NCBI RefSeq assembly: GCF_013426205.1
Contig: NC_089427.1
Span: 4,030,001-4,094,000, forward strand
Direction of reading: 5' to 3'
Length of the DNA stretch: 64,000 bases
From: Metarhizium brunneum
Taxonomy: Eukaryota; Ascomycota; Sordariomycetes; Hypocreales; Clavicipitaceae
Both the position numbers and the translations under genes were made by a program. This document shows, piece by piece, positions 10,656 through 22,063 of the stretch (within the stretch, counting starts at the first letter, position 1; each line of letters opens with the position of its first letter). The notes beneath the pieces were generated by a model. The model had not been told where the DNA came from. It made no database searches and saw only the letters and a list, made by a program, of their open reading frames with translations.

Positions 10656-12135
10656 TTTGTTTCAATGGGGGTTGGGGCCGTTTCAACAGAGAAAAGGCTT
10701 CTGCCTAGGCGCGAATTCGGCATGGACCAAGACACATAGATTTTTTTTCTTCTCCTTCTTAATTTCTGGAATTGTGGGAGACGTGTCGTCGCATTGGCAA
10801 GGACCAATGGCTTGCTGCGAGGCATCCTTTGGTCCTGACTCGTGAGCGTTGCGTCGGCACGCCTCCCGTGGGAACTGGTCAAACCCGGAAGGGTTTTTTT
10901 CTTCTTCAAGTGTACTTATTTTCACAGAGCTTGGTATTAGCCTTATGCTACTAAATCTAAACTTGTAGTCTATCAATTGGGCGGACACGTTTCTCCCGTC
11001 TTTGTCCTAGACTTGCCACTTGTTCTAGAAACTAACACGGTGGGCAAGGCACTATGTGTCTTTCCGGCGTAAAACCACGAAGACGAGTGTCACGAGGGCT
11101 GTTATCCACCCTGACCGTACGAACACCAAAAGTTAAGCCTCTTTTCTTTTCCTCTCGTGCTCCCCGCCGATTGTTGCGTATCACCGATGTCCGTCGTGTC
11201 ACACTCGCTTCGGGGCCCGCGAGCATGTTCGACGTCGAAGACAACCGTCCATGTCCTGCTCCACCGGCCAAGTGGGCTCGACTGCCGAATGCGGTATATT
11301 CTCCATGGATTTGTGGCGCTGGCTGCAAGCCCCGGCTGCCGCCATGGGTCCTGGCCAGGGGTGCATGTGGAGGTGGCTCGGTTGGCTCGGACGACGGACC
11401 CAATCCTGCCATCTAGAATGGAACCATGGCAGGCCAATGGCAGCAAATTGGCCCGTCGCTTATCTAATACCCTGTCGTCCCCGGCTGCAGATGTCCCCGG
11501 GCCAAGTTGCATGTTCCCAATGACAACGGACAGAGAGGACCGTGGACATGGACCGGCCTAGGATACCCTTCCCTCGGGCTCCCACACCAAACCCGGCAAC
11601 CTAGTGGCGGCGGGAACCGAGGACAAGAGACTGCGTGTGTGTAGGGAGTCATGGCATGTGAAATACATACATGCGCTGCGGCCAAAGCGGAGGCCTAAAC
11701 GATCTCATCAAGATTGTAGATGCTCTGCGACTCTGTGGGGTTCCAACACAGCGAACATTGAACCCAGCTCCTGCTGTTATTCTTGACAGGGCTGGAATAC
11801 GGGGCAGGGTTCGGGCTGCAAATTGACATCTGGAGTCATTCATTGACAGAGCCCTTTCCCACCACCGGTACGTACTGAGTACTCTGTAACATGACTGATG
11901 ACTGATGTCTTGGTGGAACGGAAGCCATCCATAGTATGGCAGCTAGTCTTGTGCCACCCGCGTTCAACGTAGACTTTGTGTGAATGGTGCATATAATATG
12001 TACTTGGATGAAACGAGTGGCAAAACGCCAAGTAGACTGATTTCCCCAACGCCTCCGTCGCAATAATTCGATGCAATGTTCCGCTGCCCTGATATACAAC
12101 CCTAGCCAATCAAGTCTATACTCCAACCTCTGAAA
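10656..12135. other. intergenic region, no gene seen
   Basis: ORFs of up to 136 codons overlap on both strands without domains or splice-supported continuations. This stretch holds the 3' ends of the CFEM gene and the convergent GT32 gene. The word TACTGAGTACTCTGTA near 11873 resembles the TACGGAGTACTCTGTA at 22976. Confidence 0.4.
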
Positions 12136-13392
12136 TCACGGACTCTTGACCTGCTGCTGCTGCTGCTGCTGAGGCTGCTGCTGCTCCTGCTGCTGTTCCT
12201 GCAGCAGCTTGAGCCGCTCGACGATAATCTTCTTCCTCTCCGCCTCGGACAGCTTGTCAAAGGCGGCCACGTCCCTGTCCCACTGGTCGACGCACTCGGC
12301 GTCCCAGTTGCACTCCTCGACCTGCCCGTAGGCGGGATGCCTGTAGCGGCGGTGCCTGCTGGGCCAGTTGGACGCGTGGTAGTGGTGCTTGACGAGGGCG
12401 CCGCGAGACCCGTGGTTGCCCGAGTCGGAGTGGCCCTGGCCGGCGCAGAAGGCTTCCACCGTGAGCACCAGCACGCGCCCGACGACTTTGGACTCGCCCA
12501 TGCCGTGGAAGTCGTCCCACGTGACGGCGGGCTCGCCCTTGGCCCTGGCCGCGCGGTTCATCTCCTCGAGCACGGCGGCGGTAAAGGCCGACGGGCCCGT
12601 GCCGGTGATGACCTGGTCAAAGTCGAGCTCGACCTTGCCCAGGGCGACGCGCTGCCTCCTCGCGACGCCCTTGAGCCACTTCATGATGCCGTCGATGAGG
12701 TGCAGCATGACGGGGTGGCGCGGGCGCGCGGCAATGGTCCACTGGCAAAAGGACTGCGACTTTTGGCCCAGGATGCGGTGGTGGCGGAACTGCGGCATGT
12801 CGACCTCGACGCCGACGATGAGGTCGTAGTCGCGCTCGTCGTGGCGGTCGGGGATGAAGCGGTGGAAGGGGCGGAGGGCCTCGACGTCAATGTCGGCGTA
12901 GATGCCGCCCTCGGCGTAGAGGATCATGTACCGCAGCAGGTCGGCCTTGATGATGCGCAGGTTGAGCTGGCGGTAAAAGTCGACAATGTCGGGCCGGTTG
13001 AAGCCGTCGGGGCCAAAGTGCTGCTCGACGTAGGTCAGGTCGCTGGCGTCGGTGATGACCTCGTAGCGCATATGGGGGTTCTGCTTGATCCACGTCATGG
13101 CCCTCGCCGTCTCGGTGATGCCAAACAGCAGCGGGTCGATCTTCCACGTCTGCCATATCTTTTGCGGGAACGTGCTGCCCGGCAGCTTGGCGGGCGGCGG
13201 CGCGGGCGAGGCCATGATGCTGGACGGGCTCGGGAGCAGGAAGAGGACGTCTAAGTTGAGCAGGAGCACGAGGAGGAAGACGCAGCCGAGGTACATGGCC
13301 AGGCATTTCTGCATCTTTTTTGGCAAGGTGATGCTTCTCAGCTTGGGCGAGAGCCGGGCCCGGAGAGAGGGCATGAGCGGCGGCTTCTCCAT
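12136..13392 (-). CDS. GT32 glycosyltransferase, Och1-like, with polyQ tail
   Basis: Single exon, 418 residues. A membrane anchor lies at about residues 31-53, so this is a type II Golgi protein. The GT32 (Gly_transf_sug) region starts with FPQKIWQTWK (75-84), continues with IIKADLLRYMILYAEGGIY, and has the metal-binding DxD motif in ADIDVE (166-171). The final part has charged helical sequence and then a glutamine-rich tail coded by CAG-type repeats (12145-12205). Family knowledge: Och1-type enzymes add alpha-1,6-mannose to N-glycan cores; several paralogues with other linkages exist in filamentous fungi, so the exact linkage is not assigned. It is divergent from the acyltransferase-3 gene across a 1.1-kb spacer, so the two may share regulation. 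No frame damage; the tail length may vary between strains. Confidence 0.88.
   Translation of the reverse strand: MEKPPLMPSLRARLSPKLRSITLPKKMQKCLAMYLGCVFLLVLLLNLDVLFLLPSPSSIMASPAPPPAKLPGSTFPQKIWQTWKIDPLLFGITETARAMTWIKQNPHMRYEVITDASDLTYVEQHFGPDGFNRPDIVDFYRQLNLRIIKADLLRYMILYAEGGIYADIDVEALRPFHRFIPDRHDERDYDLIVGVEVDMPQFRHHRILGQKSQSFCQWTIAARPRHPVMLHLIDGIMKWLKGVARRQRVALGKVELDFDQVITGTGPSAFTAAVLEEMNRAARAKGEPAVTWDDFHGMGESKVVGRVLVLTVEAFCAGQGHSDSGNHGSRGALVKHHYHASNWPSRHRRYRHPAYGQVEECNWDAECVDQWDRDVAAFDKLSEAERKKIIVERLKLLQEQQQEQQQPQQQQQQQVKSP
12145..12205. repeat. CTG/CAG trinucleotide-rich tract
   Basis: A run of CTGCTG units broken by GAGG, CTC and TTC codes for the glutamine-rich C-terminal tail of the GT32 protein on the minus strand. 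Such tracts are prone to length change. Confidence 0.8.
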
Positions 13393-14494
13393 CTATGATC
13401 TGGGGGACTCTCTGCTGTTGGCCTGGGATGTGGTTGTCACTGGTAGAGGGCAAATCCAGACGGGCTGGCCATGTGGTGTTGGAGTATCGTGAGCGTTTAA
13501 TGTCGCGTCGCGGGAAACTAGGTCAAGTTGGCTGCCATGGCTAGGCGCGAGAAGAAGGCCGTTTGCGCCTCAAATCTTGCATCGACTTTGACATTAATCC
13601 ATTCATCGTTTGTGGGGCAACCCTAGTGAAGGCAAGTCGATGGCTGGGACACGGCACAAAGGCCACAAATTACAATCAAGTCAACTCCATGTACCCCGGT
13701 GGCTCAAGTCTGGGGCTTCCATTGATGGGGACATCTCGGGTCATGCCGCACCTACAACAGCGTCGACTCGGCACCAACTTGACCAGACTCCATGTCTTGA
13801 CTCTGCAACTCGTGTGTGGCTTCTTTGTCTGCCCTCCATGTCTCTGATCGGCGGCGCCATGGCCACGACGGGGTGTTGCTCCGGACCCTAAGCGGCCCAT
13901 TTATTATTATCCGGCCAAGAGCGCCGGCCGCTTTGCCTCCCACCCATCCATGATCCATCATCCCCGGACTTGAGCAAGTGGCAAGGCGTCAATGGTGTCT
14001 GCTTCCGGGCACATGGCAAAAGACGAGCAACTTGGCCATGGTCGACACCTCGGCCCCTCACACGCAAACTCAAACCGCACGCGCTTGCCCTCACCGTCTC
14101 TTTGGTTGGCTCTGTTGGCACGCAATGCCAGCCATCCCCCCGGATTCCCGGAAACCAGATCTCTCCAGTCCGGGGCCTTGGTCAACCATTCGTCGTGATC
14201 GAGTAAGGACCCTAGTCGAGTGGCTGCACTATGCCAGCCTCAACCTGTTCCATTCAACTAGAACAGGGGTGCAGACGCTCACACTGACACACAATGGTCT
14301 TGTCCGCCTTCTCCGTGAGTTGCAAGTGACGACTCCATACAACACCCAAGTCAGTCGCGGCACCAGACGCCGTCGTCTCTCGCGCAAAACACCACCCTCC
14401 GCCGGGACTCGCGCCTTGGTCCAATTCTCTTCAAACAACTTGAAGCGACCCTCTGCCTTGTACAACCGCGTTCCCTACCATGTAAGCCGGCAAG
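13393..14494. promoter_or_regulatory. divergent promoter region between GT32 and acyltransferase-3 genes
   Basis: About 1.1 kb without a supported gene separates two genes read away from each other. I could not identify a specific operator. The sequence just before 14495 is CT- and CA-rich, typical of fungal 5' untranslated regions. Confidence 0.45.
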
Positions 14495-16012
14495 ATGCCC
14501 GCCCAAAATTCACCCCGACTCCTCGACAGAGGCTCGCTCGAGGAAGCCATGCTCAACGCCGACCCGGAAGCGGCCAACGACGGACCATTACCGACGCACT
14601 GGACATCCAAACCCTCGGGCGACACGTCGACGAGCCTCTCCCGCATCAAGTCACGGCTGTGGCCGCAGCCGGCGCATCGCCCGAGAGCCCTGCACAAAAC
14701 GGCCTACCTCGACGGCCTGCGCGGCTTCGCAGCCCTCCTGGTCTACTGGCATCACCACGTCCTCTGGGTTCACAACGCCGACAGGCTGGCGCAGAACCCA
14801 ATCTTTGAAAACAGCTTCGGCTACGCGTCCAAGTACCACCTCGCCGCCTTGCCGGGCGTCCGCCTCCTCTTCTCCGGCGGCCACTTTGCCGTCTCTACCT
14901 TTTTCGTCCTGTCGGGCTACGTGCTTTCCATAAAGCCCCTCAGGCTCATCGAGAGCGACGACCTCGCCGGCCTGGTCGACCACCTCGCGTCCGCCATATT
15001 CAGGCGCTGGCTGCGGCTGTTCCTCCCCGTCGCCGCGACCATGGCCGTCTACGCAACCTCGTGGCATCTGCTGGGCCTGTGGGTTGACGGAGCGAGCCCG
15101 CAGGGCAGCTGGCTCGGCGAGATGTGGTTCCTCTACTGCGAGTTCAAAAACTTCAGCTTCGTCTTCAAGGACGGCGGCGTGCCCTGGCTCTCGTACAGCA
15201 TGCACGTCTGGTCGATACCCGTCGAGTTCAAGGGCTCCGTGGTCGTCTTTGCGTCCCTGCTGGCCTTTTCGAGGTGTACCCTCGCGGCGCGTCTCTGGTG
15301 CCAGGTCGGGCTCGTCGTCTACTTCATGTACGTTGCCGACGGGTGGTACTGCGCCATGTTTGTCGCCGGCATGCTCTTGAGCCACCTGGACCTGTTGGCG
15401 GCGCTGGGCAGGCTCCCGCGGTTTCTGGCGCGGCTTGCGCCGTACAAGACCGTCGTCTGCTACCACATGCTCGTGCTGGGCATCTACTTGGGCGGCGTGC
15501 CGTGCGAGAACCGCGAGCTGGACCAGCTTGCCCGGAATCGGGGCTGGTACTTCCTCTCCTTTTTCAAGCCGCAGGCCGTCTTTGACTACAAGTGGTTTTA
15601 CCTCTTTTGGGCCGCGACTCTACTTGTCAGTTCGGTCTCGCACATTGGCTGGCTAAAGAGGTTCTTTGAGACGCGTGTCTGCCAGTATCTGGGACGCATC
15701 TCGTTTGCGCTGTATCTCGTCCATGGACCGTTGCTGTGGACGCTGGGCGACCGGCTCTATGCCGCAGTCGGCTTCAAGGGCCCGGGTCAACTGGAGCACA
15801 TGCCGCAGTGGGTGGACAGGTTTGTTCTGCCGCAGAATGGGCCTGTTGGGCTCGAGTTTGCGTTTGTTCTGCCGCACTTGATCCTCTTGCCTGTTACCCT
15901 CTGCGCGGCCGATTTCGTCACGCGGGCGGTGGACAGGCCAAGCGTCGAGTTTGCGGCATGGGTATACAGGAAAACGCTGCCTAGCGTGCCAAGAAAACAC
16001 GCAAAAGCTTAG
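14495..16012 (+). CDS. acyltransferase-3 family membrane protein
   Basis: Single exon, 505 residues. After a hydrophilic N terminus of about 65 residues comes the family signature LDGLRGFAALLVYWHH (72-87), including the arginine and histidine pair expected near the catalytic site, then multiple hydrophobic segments (roughly ten) through to residue 490, including STFFVLSGYVLS. Family knowledge: acyltransferase-3 proteins move acyl groups, mostly acetyl, onto carbohydrates or other small or surface molecules using acyl-CoA. In fungi many members are uncharacterised. Its divergent neighbour is an Och1-like GT32 enzyme, which fits a carbohydrate substrate but does not prove it. The family is also common next to secondary-metabolite genes, but none are present here. 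Confidence 0.88.
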   Translation: MPAQNSPRLLDRGSLEEAMLNADPEAANDGPLPTHWTSKPSGDTSTSLSRIKSRLWPQPAHRPRALHKTAYLDGLRGFAALLVYWHHHVLWVHNADRLAQNPIFENSFGYASKYHLAALPGVRLLFSGGHFAVSTFFVLSGYVLSIKPLRLIESDDLAGLVDHLASAIFRRWLRLFLPVAATMAVYATSWHLLGLWVDGASPQGSWLGEMWFLYCEFKNFSFVFKDGGVPWLSYSMHVWSIPVEFKGSVVVFASLLAFSRCTLAARLWCQVGLVVYFMYVADGWYCAMFVAGMLLSHLDLLAALGRLPRFLARLAPYKTVVCYHMLVLGIYLGGVPCENRELDQLARNRGWYFLSFFKPQAVFDYKWFYLFWAATLLVSSVSHIGWLKRFFETRVCQYLGRISFALYLVHGPLLWTLGDRLYAAVGFKGPGQLEHMPQWVDRFVLPQNGPVGLEFAFVLPHLILLPVTLCAADFVTRAVDRPSVEFAAWVYRKTLPSVPRKHAKA

Positions 16013-18509
16013 CACTTACTGCTAATAATAATACCGATGCCATGTTGTAATCTCCATCCATGTATGTTCGTATGGAACTAGACCACCACCCTCGCCGCAG
16101 TGTCCATCTTTGCCCTCGCCGACTATACTCGGCTCCGATTCCGACTATTCAGCTCTTCAGGCCGCAGGCTGTGGCCCGGACATTCAATGTTAGGTTCAAT
16201 GTTTCTAGAGTTCACTTTCGACCCGTCCAATGGAAACTAGGCCAAGTCCGATCAACAGTCCGATCAACAGTCCGACGTGACGTGGGGACATGGAGGCTTG
16301 GTGGCGGCGGGGATCTCACCCCAACACTGGAGAACTATTTCTTTGGTGGCTTCTATCCCTGTTCCTCTGACAATTTTGCACAGACCTGCAATTTGAGGTG
16401 CGGATCACCACGTACGTCTGACATGGCTGGTGACGGACGCTTGGGGGCCACGGATCCAGACCCCATTTTTCATCGTCGGAGTTTATTTGCCAATGCAAGC
16501 CTAGATTACACCCTTATCTCCAGAGAACCAATTTCTGAAAGACCTGGTAGCGCTGACATGTGCAAGCGCCTGTCGCGGCCGAGTAACGGGCAACTCTGTG
16601 GAGAGAAAGATGACGACACGGCAAGATATCTGGCAAAGCGGCCTGGCAATGCTGACATCCAAGACACGAGAGAGCTTGACACGGCCGCTATTTCTCACGT
16701 GGACCAGGGGAGACGAGGAGAAGAATCTTCAACCCCGGAATATGATGATGGGCCAAGAGTTTCCGCAACTGCACTCGTATCAACCCCTCTGGCACTGAGC
16801 AACGAACCAACTAGTTTCTAAGCTTCCAGTCGTATGGACATGTTGCCAGTCTCTGGTAGATTCGTTTGGACTGAGCTAGCTTGAAGAAATCGTCGGCAGT
16901 ATTCTCGCCATGGCCCATCGATAGCCTTCACGTTGCCACCTGCGCCATATGCTCCCTCGTTGTGCTTCCTCTCCTGTTCCACCCGAGGATGGTTGCACCA
17001 TCAGGATCCTCCAGGCGAGATGGACTTGACCAATGCACTTCTCCAAAAGGCCAGCTGGATAGTTCGACTCGTACGGGCAGCGGAAAGAGTTGGATCCTTG
17101 GTCTGTGGAAAGGCTTCCCGAGCGCGTATTTGCTCCCGAACGAAGCCTCCGCCCAATTCCTGCCTTGCCGATTCTCGACTCTTGAGTCTGTGCCGCTGGT
17201 TGAATGATCAGCATGGACTTGGCCGATGATGCCATCCCCATATGCCGTGCTTGTACGTGCTCATCAAGCTACCGCCGTACTACCGCCGTATGCGATTTCA
17301 CTGATAGAGGCGTCACGATGGGCACCCTGGCAGATTTCGAATGCTGGATGATGGGCGTTGATGAGTCAAGTGTAGCAATGCTTTTTCTTTCTGCTTATCG
17401 TGCTGGGACTTTGGAATGGTATTGTGAGACGACGGCACAAAATATCCGTTCCAAGGGGTGCGACGCTGATCATCCCGCGTAGATACGATGTCCGGAAATC
17501 CACGCCCACAACAAACATGTCGGGCCAGACCATCTCTTGCTTCCATATATCTATGTAGTGTGATCACTGCTTGGCTCTTGAAATACAACACATTCAGTGC
17601 TTGTTGGTTCGCAATTACAATGATAGTGGGTATCATTTACGGGCCTTTTCTTCAAGACGGCTGTATATAGCTAATTTGCAGATTCTGGCGAGACGGATTT
17701 CTCGTCCACGCCGGTAGTCTAGTATTTGATGGCAATGGGGCTATTACCAAAGGCCTATTCGGGTAGCGCTTAGGTGAAGGGCCATGAGCGTTTCCCACGG
17801 ATTGCCTTATACAGAAAGACTTGGACTAGATTTGCACCGTCGCCAGTCCTCCTCTGGCCTGACCACAGCGACAATTCAATTGTCAGTCGTGTATTCTAGC
17901 CAGTTTCATTTCACTGCATCTCTGCCCGTTGGCCGCAAATCCCATGAATCATGACCAAGTTCTCCGCCTCTCTTCGTGGCGCATCGAGCTCGGGACATTG
18001 TACAAATCCAACACGTGGCCATCCTCACGAGAGCCAGAGGGGCGACATTGCCCGAATACAAGAGTTCAAAAAGGAAACAGGTGACTGTTCCGAGTTTAGA
18101 GAAGTAATGCCAAATTTTGAAGCGAGAAGAATCAGCGCTGGGTATGACGTTGACAACGAGTGTAGGGTGATGTGCATGGCAGCAAGGGCCCTGACTCCTT
18201 GAGACGTCGCCTTCTCGCGACTCTGCACACGGCATCTCCTAGATAGTCGGTTCATACCTCAGGGAGCAATTGAGATGCAATTTCGATACCATCGGCAGAT
18301 GAACAAACAGAGTCGTCGCGCGCTGAACGCTCTGAGCCTGACTGACCTAGGGTTAGGGTCTAAGCCGCCGAATCGGCAAAGGTTCTCCGACACCGGAGCC
18401 GACCAGAACCTACAAAGTCACCGTCGAATTCCATGGCCAAACCGGTATCAAACGCCCATTTTGTGTGCCAAATCCATCAAGTATTACACCCCGATTCCAT
18501 CGTAAAACA
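16013..18509. other. long intergenic region, no supported gene
   Basis: The longest ORF, 253 codons at 16060-16821, has no domain, no signal peptide and atypical composition, and I treat it as chance. It includes a short tandem duplication (GTCCGATCAACA repeated near 16247-16272). The rest holds small overlapping ORFs only. The sequence before 18510 should be the promoter of the methyltransferase gene. Confidence 0.45.
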
Positions 18510-19331
18510 ATGAGCATCAAAACCGAGACAGCCACGTACACCCACGGCCACCATGCGTCGGTGCTGCGATCGCACACCTGGCGCACAGCCCGCAACTCGG
18601 CAGGCTTCCTGCTGCCTCACATCAAGCCCGACATGGCCATACTCGACATTGGCTGCGGCCCGGGAACCATCACCGTCGACCTGGCCGGTTATGTGCCCGA
18701 AGGTCGAGTGACGGGCCTGGAACGCGCGGCCAAAGTGCTCGAACAGGCGCGAGCCCTAGCCGCGTCGAGGGCCGTCGACAACATTGACTTTGTAGAGGGC
18801 GACGCCAACGCGCTGCGCTACCCGGACGACTCGTTCGACATTGTATTCTGCCACCAGGTCCTGCAGCACGTCAAGGACCCGGTCGGAGTTCTGCGGGAGA
18901 TGCGGCGCGTAGCCAAGCCCGGCGGCATCGTGGCCGCGCGCGAATCCGACTACGGCGCGTTCACGTGGTACCCGGACGTGGAGGGGATGAAGGCGTGGCA
19001 GGCGCTGTACGGGAAGCTGGCGGCGCACAATGGCGGCGAGCCGGACGCGGGCAGGATGGTGCACGCGTGGGCGAGGCGCGCGGGCTTCGCGGCCGAGGCC
19101 ATCACGTCGTCGGTGAGTTCGTGGTGCTACAGCACCCGCGAGGAAGTGGCCTGGTGGAGCGGGCTCTGGGCAGAGCGGACGGTGGCCTCGTCGTTTGCCG
19201 ACACGGCGGTTGCGTCGGGGATTGCGACGGCGGACCAGTTGGCAGAGGTTGCTGAGACGTGGCGGCGCTGGGGGGGCGAGGACGATGCCTGGTTCTCGGT
19301 GCCGAGCGGCGAGGTCTTGTGTATCAAGTAG
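18510..19331 (+). CDS. class I SAM-dependent methyltransferase (UbiE/Methyltransf_11 type)
   Basis: Single exon, 273 residues. The ATG at 18510 (AAACAATGA context) is chosen over the in-frame ATG at 18465 because protein similarity starts with the MSIKTETATYTHGHHASVL segment typical of this fungal group. Motif I is LDIGCGPGT (45-53), the acidic end of beta 2 is in GLERA, and motif post-I is FVEGDAN, followed by FDIVFCHQVLQHVKDP and LREMRRVAKPGG. Family knowledge: transfers methyl from SAM to a small molecule; many fungal members are annotated UbiE-like but are not mitochondrial. No transit peptide is visible. Substrate unknown. It is convergent with the arrestin-like gene, with only 104 bases between stop codons. 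Confidence 0.9.
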   Translation: MSIKTETATYTHGHHASVLRSHTWRTARNSAGFLLPHIKPDMAILDIGCGPGTITVDLAGYVPEGRVTGLERAAKVLEQARALAASRAVDNIDFVEGDANALRYPDDSFDIVFCHQVLQHVKDPVGVLREMRRVAKPGGIVAARESDYGAFTWYPDVEGMKAWQALYGKLAAHNGGEPDAGRMVHAWARRAGFAAEAITSSVSSWCYSTREEVAWWSGLWAERTVASSFADTAVASGIATADQLAEVAETWRRWGGEDDAWFSVPSGEVLCIK

Positions 19332-19435
19332 AGCCTGGCGGCGTATGCGAGGCGTGTACATGTAGTGCAGTCGGAATATGGTGCCTGGTAGAGGCGACAC
19401 CGTTGTCAAGTATTCATGAACCTCGTGTCAGAGCA

Positions 19436-20929
19436 TCAGCAGTAGCCTGGTAGTTCGTGATCGCTCGATTCCAGCATATACCCCGGCAGCCCGGCATACG
19501 TATTCCGCCTCGCGCGGTCTTGGCCTCGCACCAAGGCAAGGCCAGGCGCTGCCCGGAACTCGTGCTGCTGCATACGATTGTCTGACGTGGATTCCACGCC
19601 AATCTGCAGCGGCACGACAAGAGACAGGGTGGAAAACGTCTGGCCGACAGCGAGACAAAGATGCAGCGTGTAGGTGCGCGATATGCGGCACGAGTGAAAC
19701 GTCGGCAAAAACATTTTCCTATTGTTCCTGGGTATCGTGAATTGAACGTCGAGCTCGGCAACGCATCGCCTTGGTCTCGAGCCCATCGACGACTCCATGT
19801 CGGGGCACGTCGCGGCGCTCGCACGCCTCGAAGGATTCTCTTGCGTCGGCGCCAAGACCCCCCGGGCGAGCGGGAACATGGCTTCCTCCCAGGCCGATTC
19901 GGCGCGCTCCTCTCTCCAGGGCAAATCGCCCACCGGGAGGCTAAACAGCTTGGTGGAGGTTGTGTACCGGTACGGCGACGTGGCCTCGGGCGATGGCCGG
20001 TTGCCCAGATTGGGGAGGCGGTTCATGAAGGACATGTCGAAATAGGTGTGCGACGTGAGCTTCCCGGACACGGAGCTGATCCTGGGCGACGGGGCGCCGG
20101 CGCCGACCGAGTCAAAGACCAGAGTCAGACGGCACGACGTGGCCGAGGCAGCGTGGCCGTCGGGCGACAGCATGACGGCCTTGGGCTGGGCGGCCGTGGC
20201 GGTCAGCCTGCCCAGCTTGCCGGCGACAAAGTTTCTGCGTATCGTCTTGCTCCTCGAGAGGGCGTAGCCGTCGTCGACGGGGGTGATGTCCAACGGGGCG
20301 TCTTCCGGGAACGCGGGCAGGACCCGGATCATGGACGACTCGGCAATCACCCGCGCCGGCAGGGGGTCGGCCGGGAGGCGTCTCGTGGCCAGCACGGCGA
20401 CGGCGTACTTGATCTGCGTCATCTGGGGGGACTGGTCGTCGCCCTCCCAGAATCCCATGGTGGGCGGCGGCCGCAGGTGCAGCTCCTTGACGGCGGGCGA
20501 GACGCACCCGTGCCGGCAGGAGCCGATGGCGAGGTGGAACGGCAGGACGAAGTGGAAGCGGAAGACGTATTCCTGGCCCGCGGCGAATATCTTGCTGGCG
20601 GGCAGGCTGTCGGGACACAGCGGCATGACCAGCTTCATAAAGGGGAGGGCAACGATGGCCGACTCGTGCTGCAGCAGGTTTTGCGTGCTGCTGACGCCCA
20701 CGAGGCTAATCTCGAAATCGTCGTAGGCAATGTCCTGGGCCGGGCGAAGAAGGACGTGGCCCCGGACTGGCGAGCCGGACGTGTAAATCTTGGCGTTGAA
20801 GTGCTGCTCCAGATGGAAGCCAAGTCGATAGGCATTTCGGCGTGGTGTTGCAGGCCACGCGGCGGCCGGCACCGGCGGCGGATAGCGATACATGCTCGCG
20901 GCACCGTGCAAGAACATGGGCTGGGCCAA
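19436..20929 (-). CDS. arrestin-like (alpha-arrestin family) protein
   Basis: Single exon, 497 residues. The N-terminal half has the arrestin-N layout: LEQHFNAKIYTSGSPVRGHV, then DDFEISLVGVS and a later region FRFHFVLPFHLAIGSC, with beta-strand-like alternation and no membrane segments. A second, C-terminal arrestin-like part ends near LSLVVPLQIGVES. The last residues carry two LPGY motifs (YAGLPGY and HELPGYC), a form common in fungal relatives. Family knowledge: alpha-arrestins adapt Rsp5/Nedd4 ubiquitin ligases to membrane transporters through PPxY sites; here the motifs are LPGY rather than PPxY, so ligase binding is uncertain. It lacks a signal peptide and is likely cytosolic. An equally long ORF on the other strand is a shadow. 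Confidence 0.72.
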   Translation of the reverse strand: MAQPMFLHGAASMYRYPPPVPAAAWPATPRRNAYRLGFHLEQHFNAKIYTSGSPVRGHVLLRPAQDIAYDDFEISLVGVSSTQNLLQHESAIVALPFMKLVMPLCPDSLPASKIFAAGQEYVFRFHFVLPFHLAIGSCRHGCVSPAVKELHLRPPPTMGFWEGDDQSPQMTQIKYAVAVLATRRLPADPLPARVIAESSMIRVLPAFPEDAPLDITPVDDGYALSRSKTIRRNFVAGKLGRLTATAAQPKAVMLSPDGHAASATSCRLTLVFDSVGAGAPSPRISSVSGKLTSHTYFDMSFMNRLPNLGNRPSPEATSPYRYTTSTKLFSLPVGDLPWREERAESAWEEAMFPLARGVLAPTQENPSRRASAATCPDMESSMGSRPRRCVAELDVQFTIPRNNRKMFLPTFHSCRISRTYTLHLCLAVGQTFSTLSLVVPLQIGVESTSDNRMQQHEFRAAPGLALVRGQDRARRNTYAGLPGYMLESSDHELPGYC

Positions 20930-22063
20930 GATGGGATCGTCTCATCCTTTGCGTGGATGCATGGCCGAGTCGTCTGTCGGCTTGGTGTTTTGCGCGTCAA
21001 GACGCAAGGCGAGGCAGCGCGTCCGAGTTGAGTCGACCCGTTTGACGGTTGCATTGTCGTTTCCGGCGGCCGAAAGAGGCCACGGGCCAGTCGACATTTC
21101 AACCCGTGCAAGCCAAAAGGCGGCGTCGTCACGAGGCTCCTTGGTTATAACGGTGGGATGTGGTGGTGACTTGGGTGAGGGGGCAAAAACGCCAATCAAG
21201 AACACCACCAACACACCGAGTACGAATGACGAGGTCCTGTGTGCCTCTGGCAGTTTCTTGGCAGCCATTTGGAATTTCAGCTTCTGGCTTGGCCATGCAG
21301 GATGGGCGGGCTGGGCGTGGACCGTCTAATTGGCGCCTTGCAAGTCTGGACTGCAGTCAATGCAGTCGGTAGTGATCTGGTCCTTTCTTTTTGCCCTCGG
21401 AGCTCGTACATGTAGCTTCAATGCCCAATCTTGCGCAAAGTCGGCAGAGTTGCCACGTAGATAAAAAGTGGCTCGTCCACCCAGTCGCGGGCGGGTAGTT
21501 ACAAAGTGATTGTCTTCATGTTGCCAAAGCATGGCATCAAATCGCCCACGACCTCTGAAATCCCGGTCGCATTGTCCCGACAGCTCCATGTCGCCATGTG
21601 CCACTGGAATGTGGCGATTGCGCCATCAGTTAGTTCACACTGCGCGCAAACTTGGACCAGACACCACATGAACACCACGAGGATGCCGTTGTACCTACAT
21701 ATGTGCATATCCGGGCTGCGGTGCGGCTCAGCGGCATCGTCCGACCGGGCTTAATCATGTTGGTGCCATGTATGCACTTGCTTGCTTCACCATTGAGTGC
21801 AGATAATCACTCGGAACGGGCAGCGTTGCAGGAAAAGGCCGACAAGCACTGCAAATTACCCAGTCAACGTCTTTCACACAATCGCATATCCTGCGCCTTG
21901 TATACATGAGCCATGAAGGCGAACCACGGGGGGGATTGATCTAGAATACATACAGAGCAGGTTTTCTGGCGTACTATTACAAATGTCGTCGCCGCGATTC
22001 TTCACCAAAGGCGCAACATGCATCATTGATCCCAATCCGTCACCATCCACCACTCCATCAGCA
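20930..22063. other. intergenic region, no supported gene
   Basis: Holds the upstream region of the arrestin-like gene and the 3' side of the next minus-strand ORF. The ORFs present (up to about 145 codons) show no domains or splice-supported extension. Confidence 0.4.

Noticed and set aside
12337..13254. 305-codon open frame antisense to the Och1-like gene
   Set aside because: Val/Gly/Asp-rich shadow without domain.
16060..16821. 253-codon ORF downstream of the acyltransferase gene
   Set aside because: No domain, no splice-supported extension and includes a short tandem duplication in frame; probably chance.
18343..18362. Telomere-like GGGTTAGGG word (also near 58543)
   Set aside because: Only about one and a half repeat units; not an array.
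19661..21031. 456-codon open frame antisense to the arrestin-like gene
   Set aside because: Arg/Gly-rich shadow of a GC-rich gene; no domain or start context.
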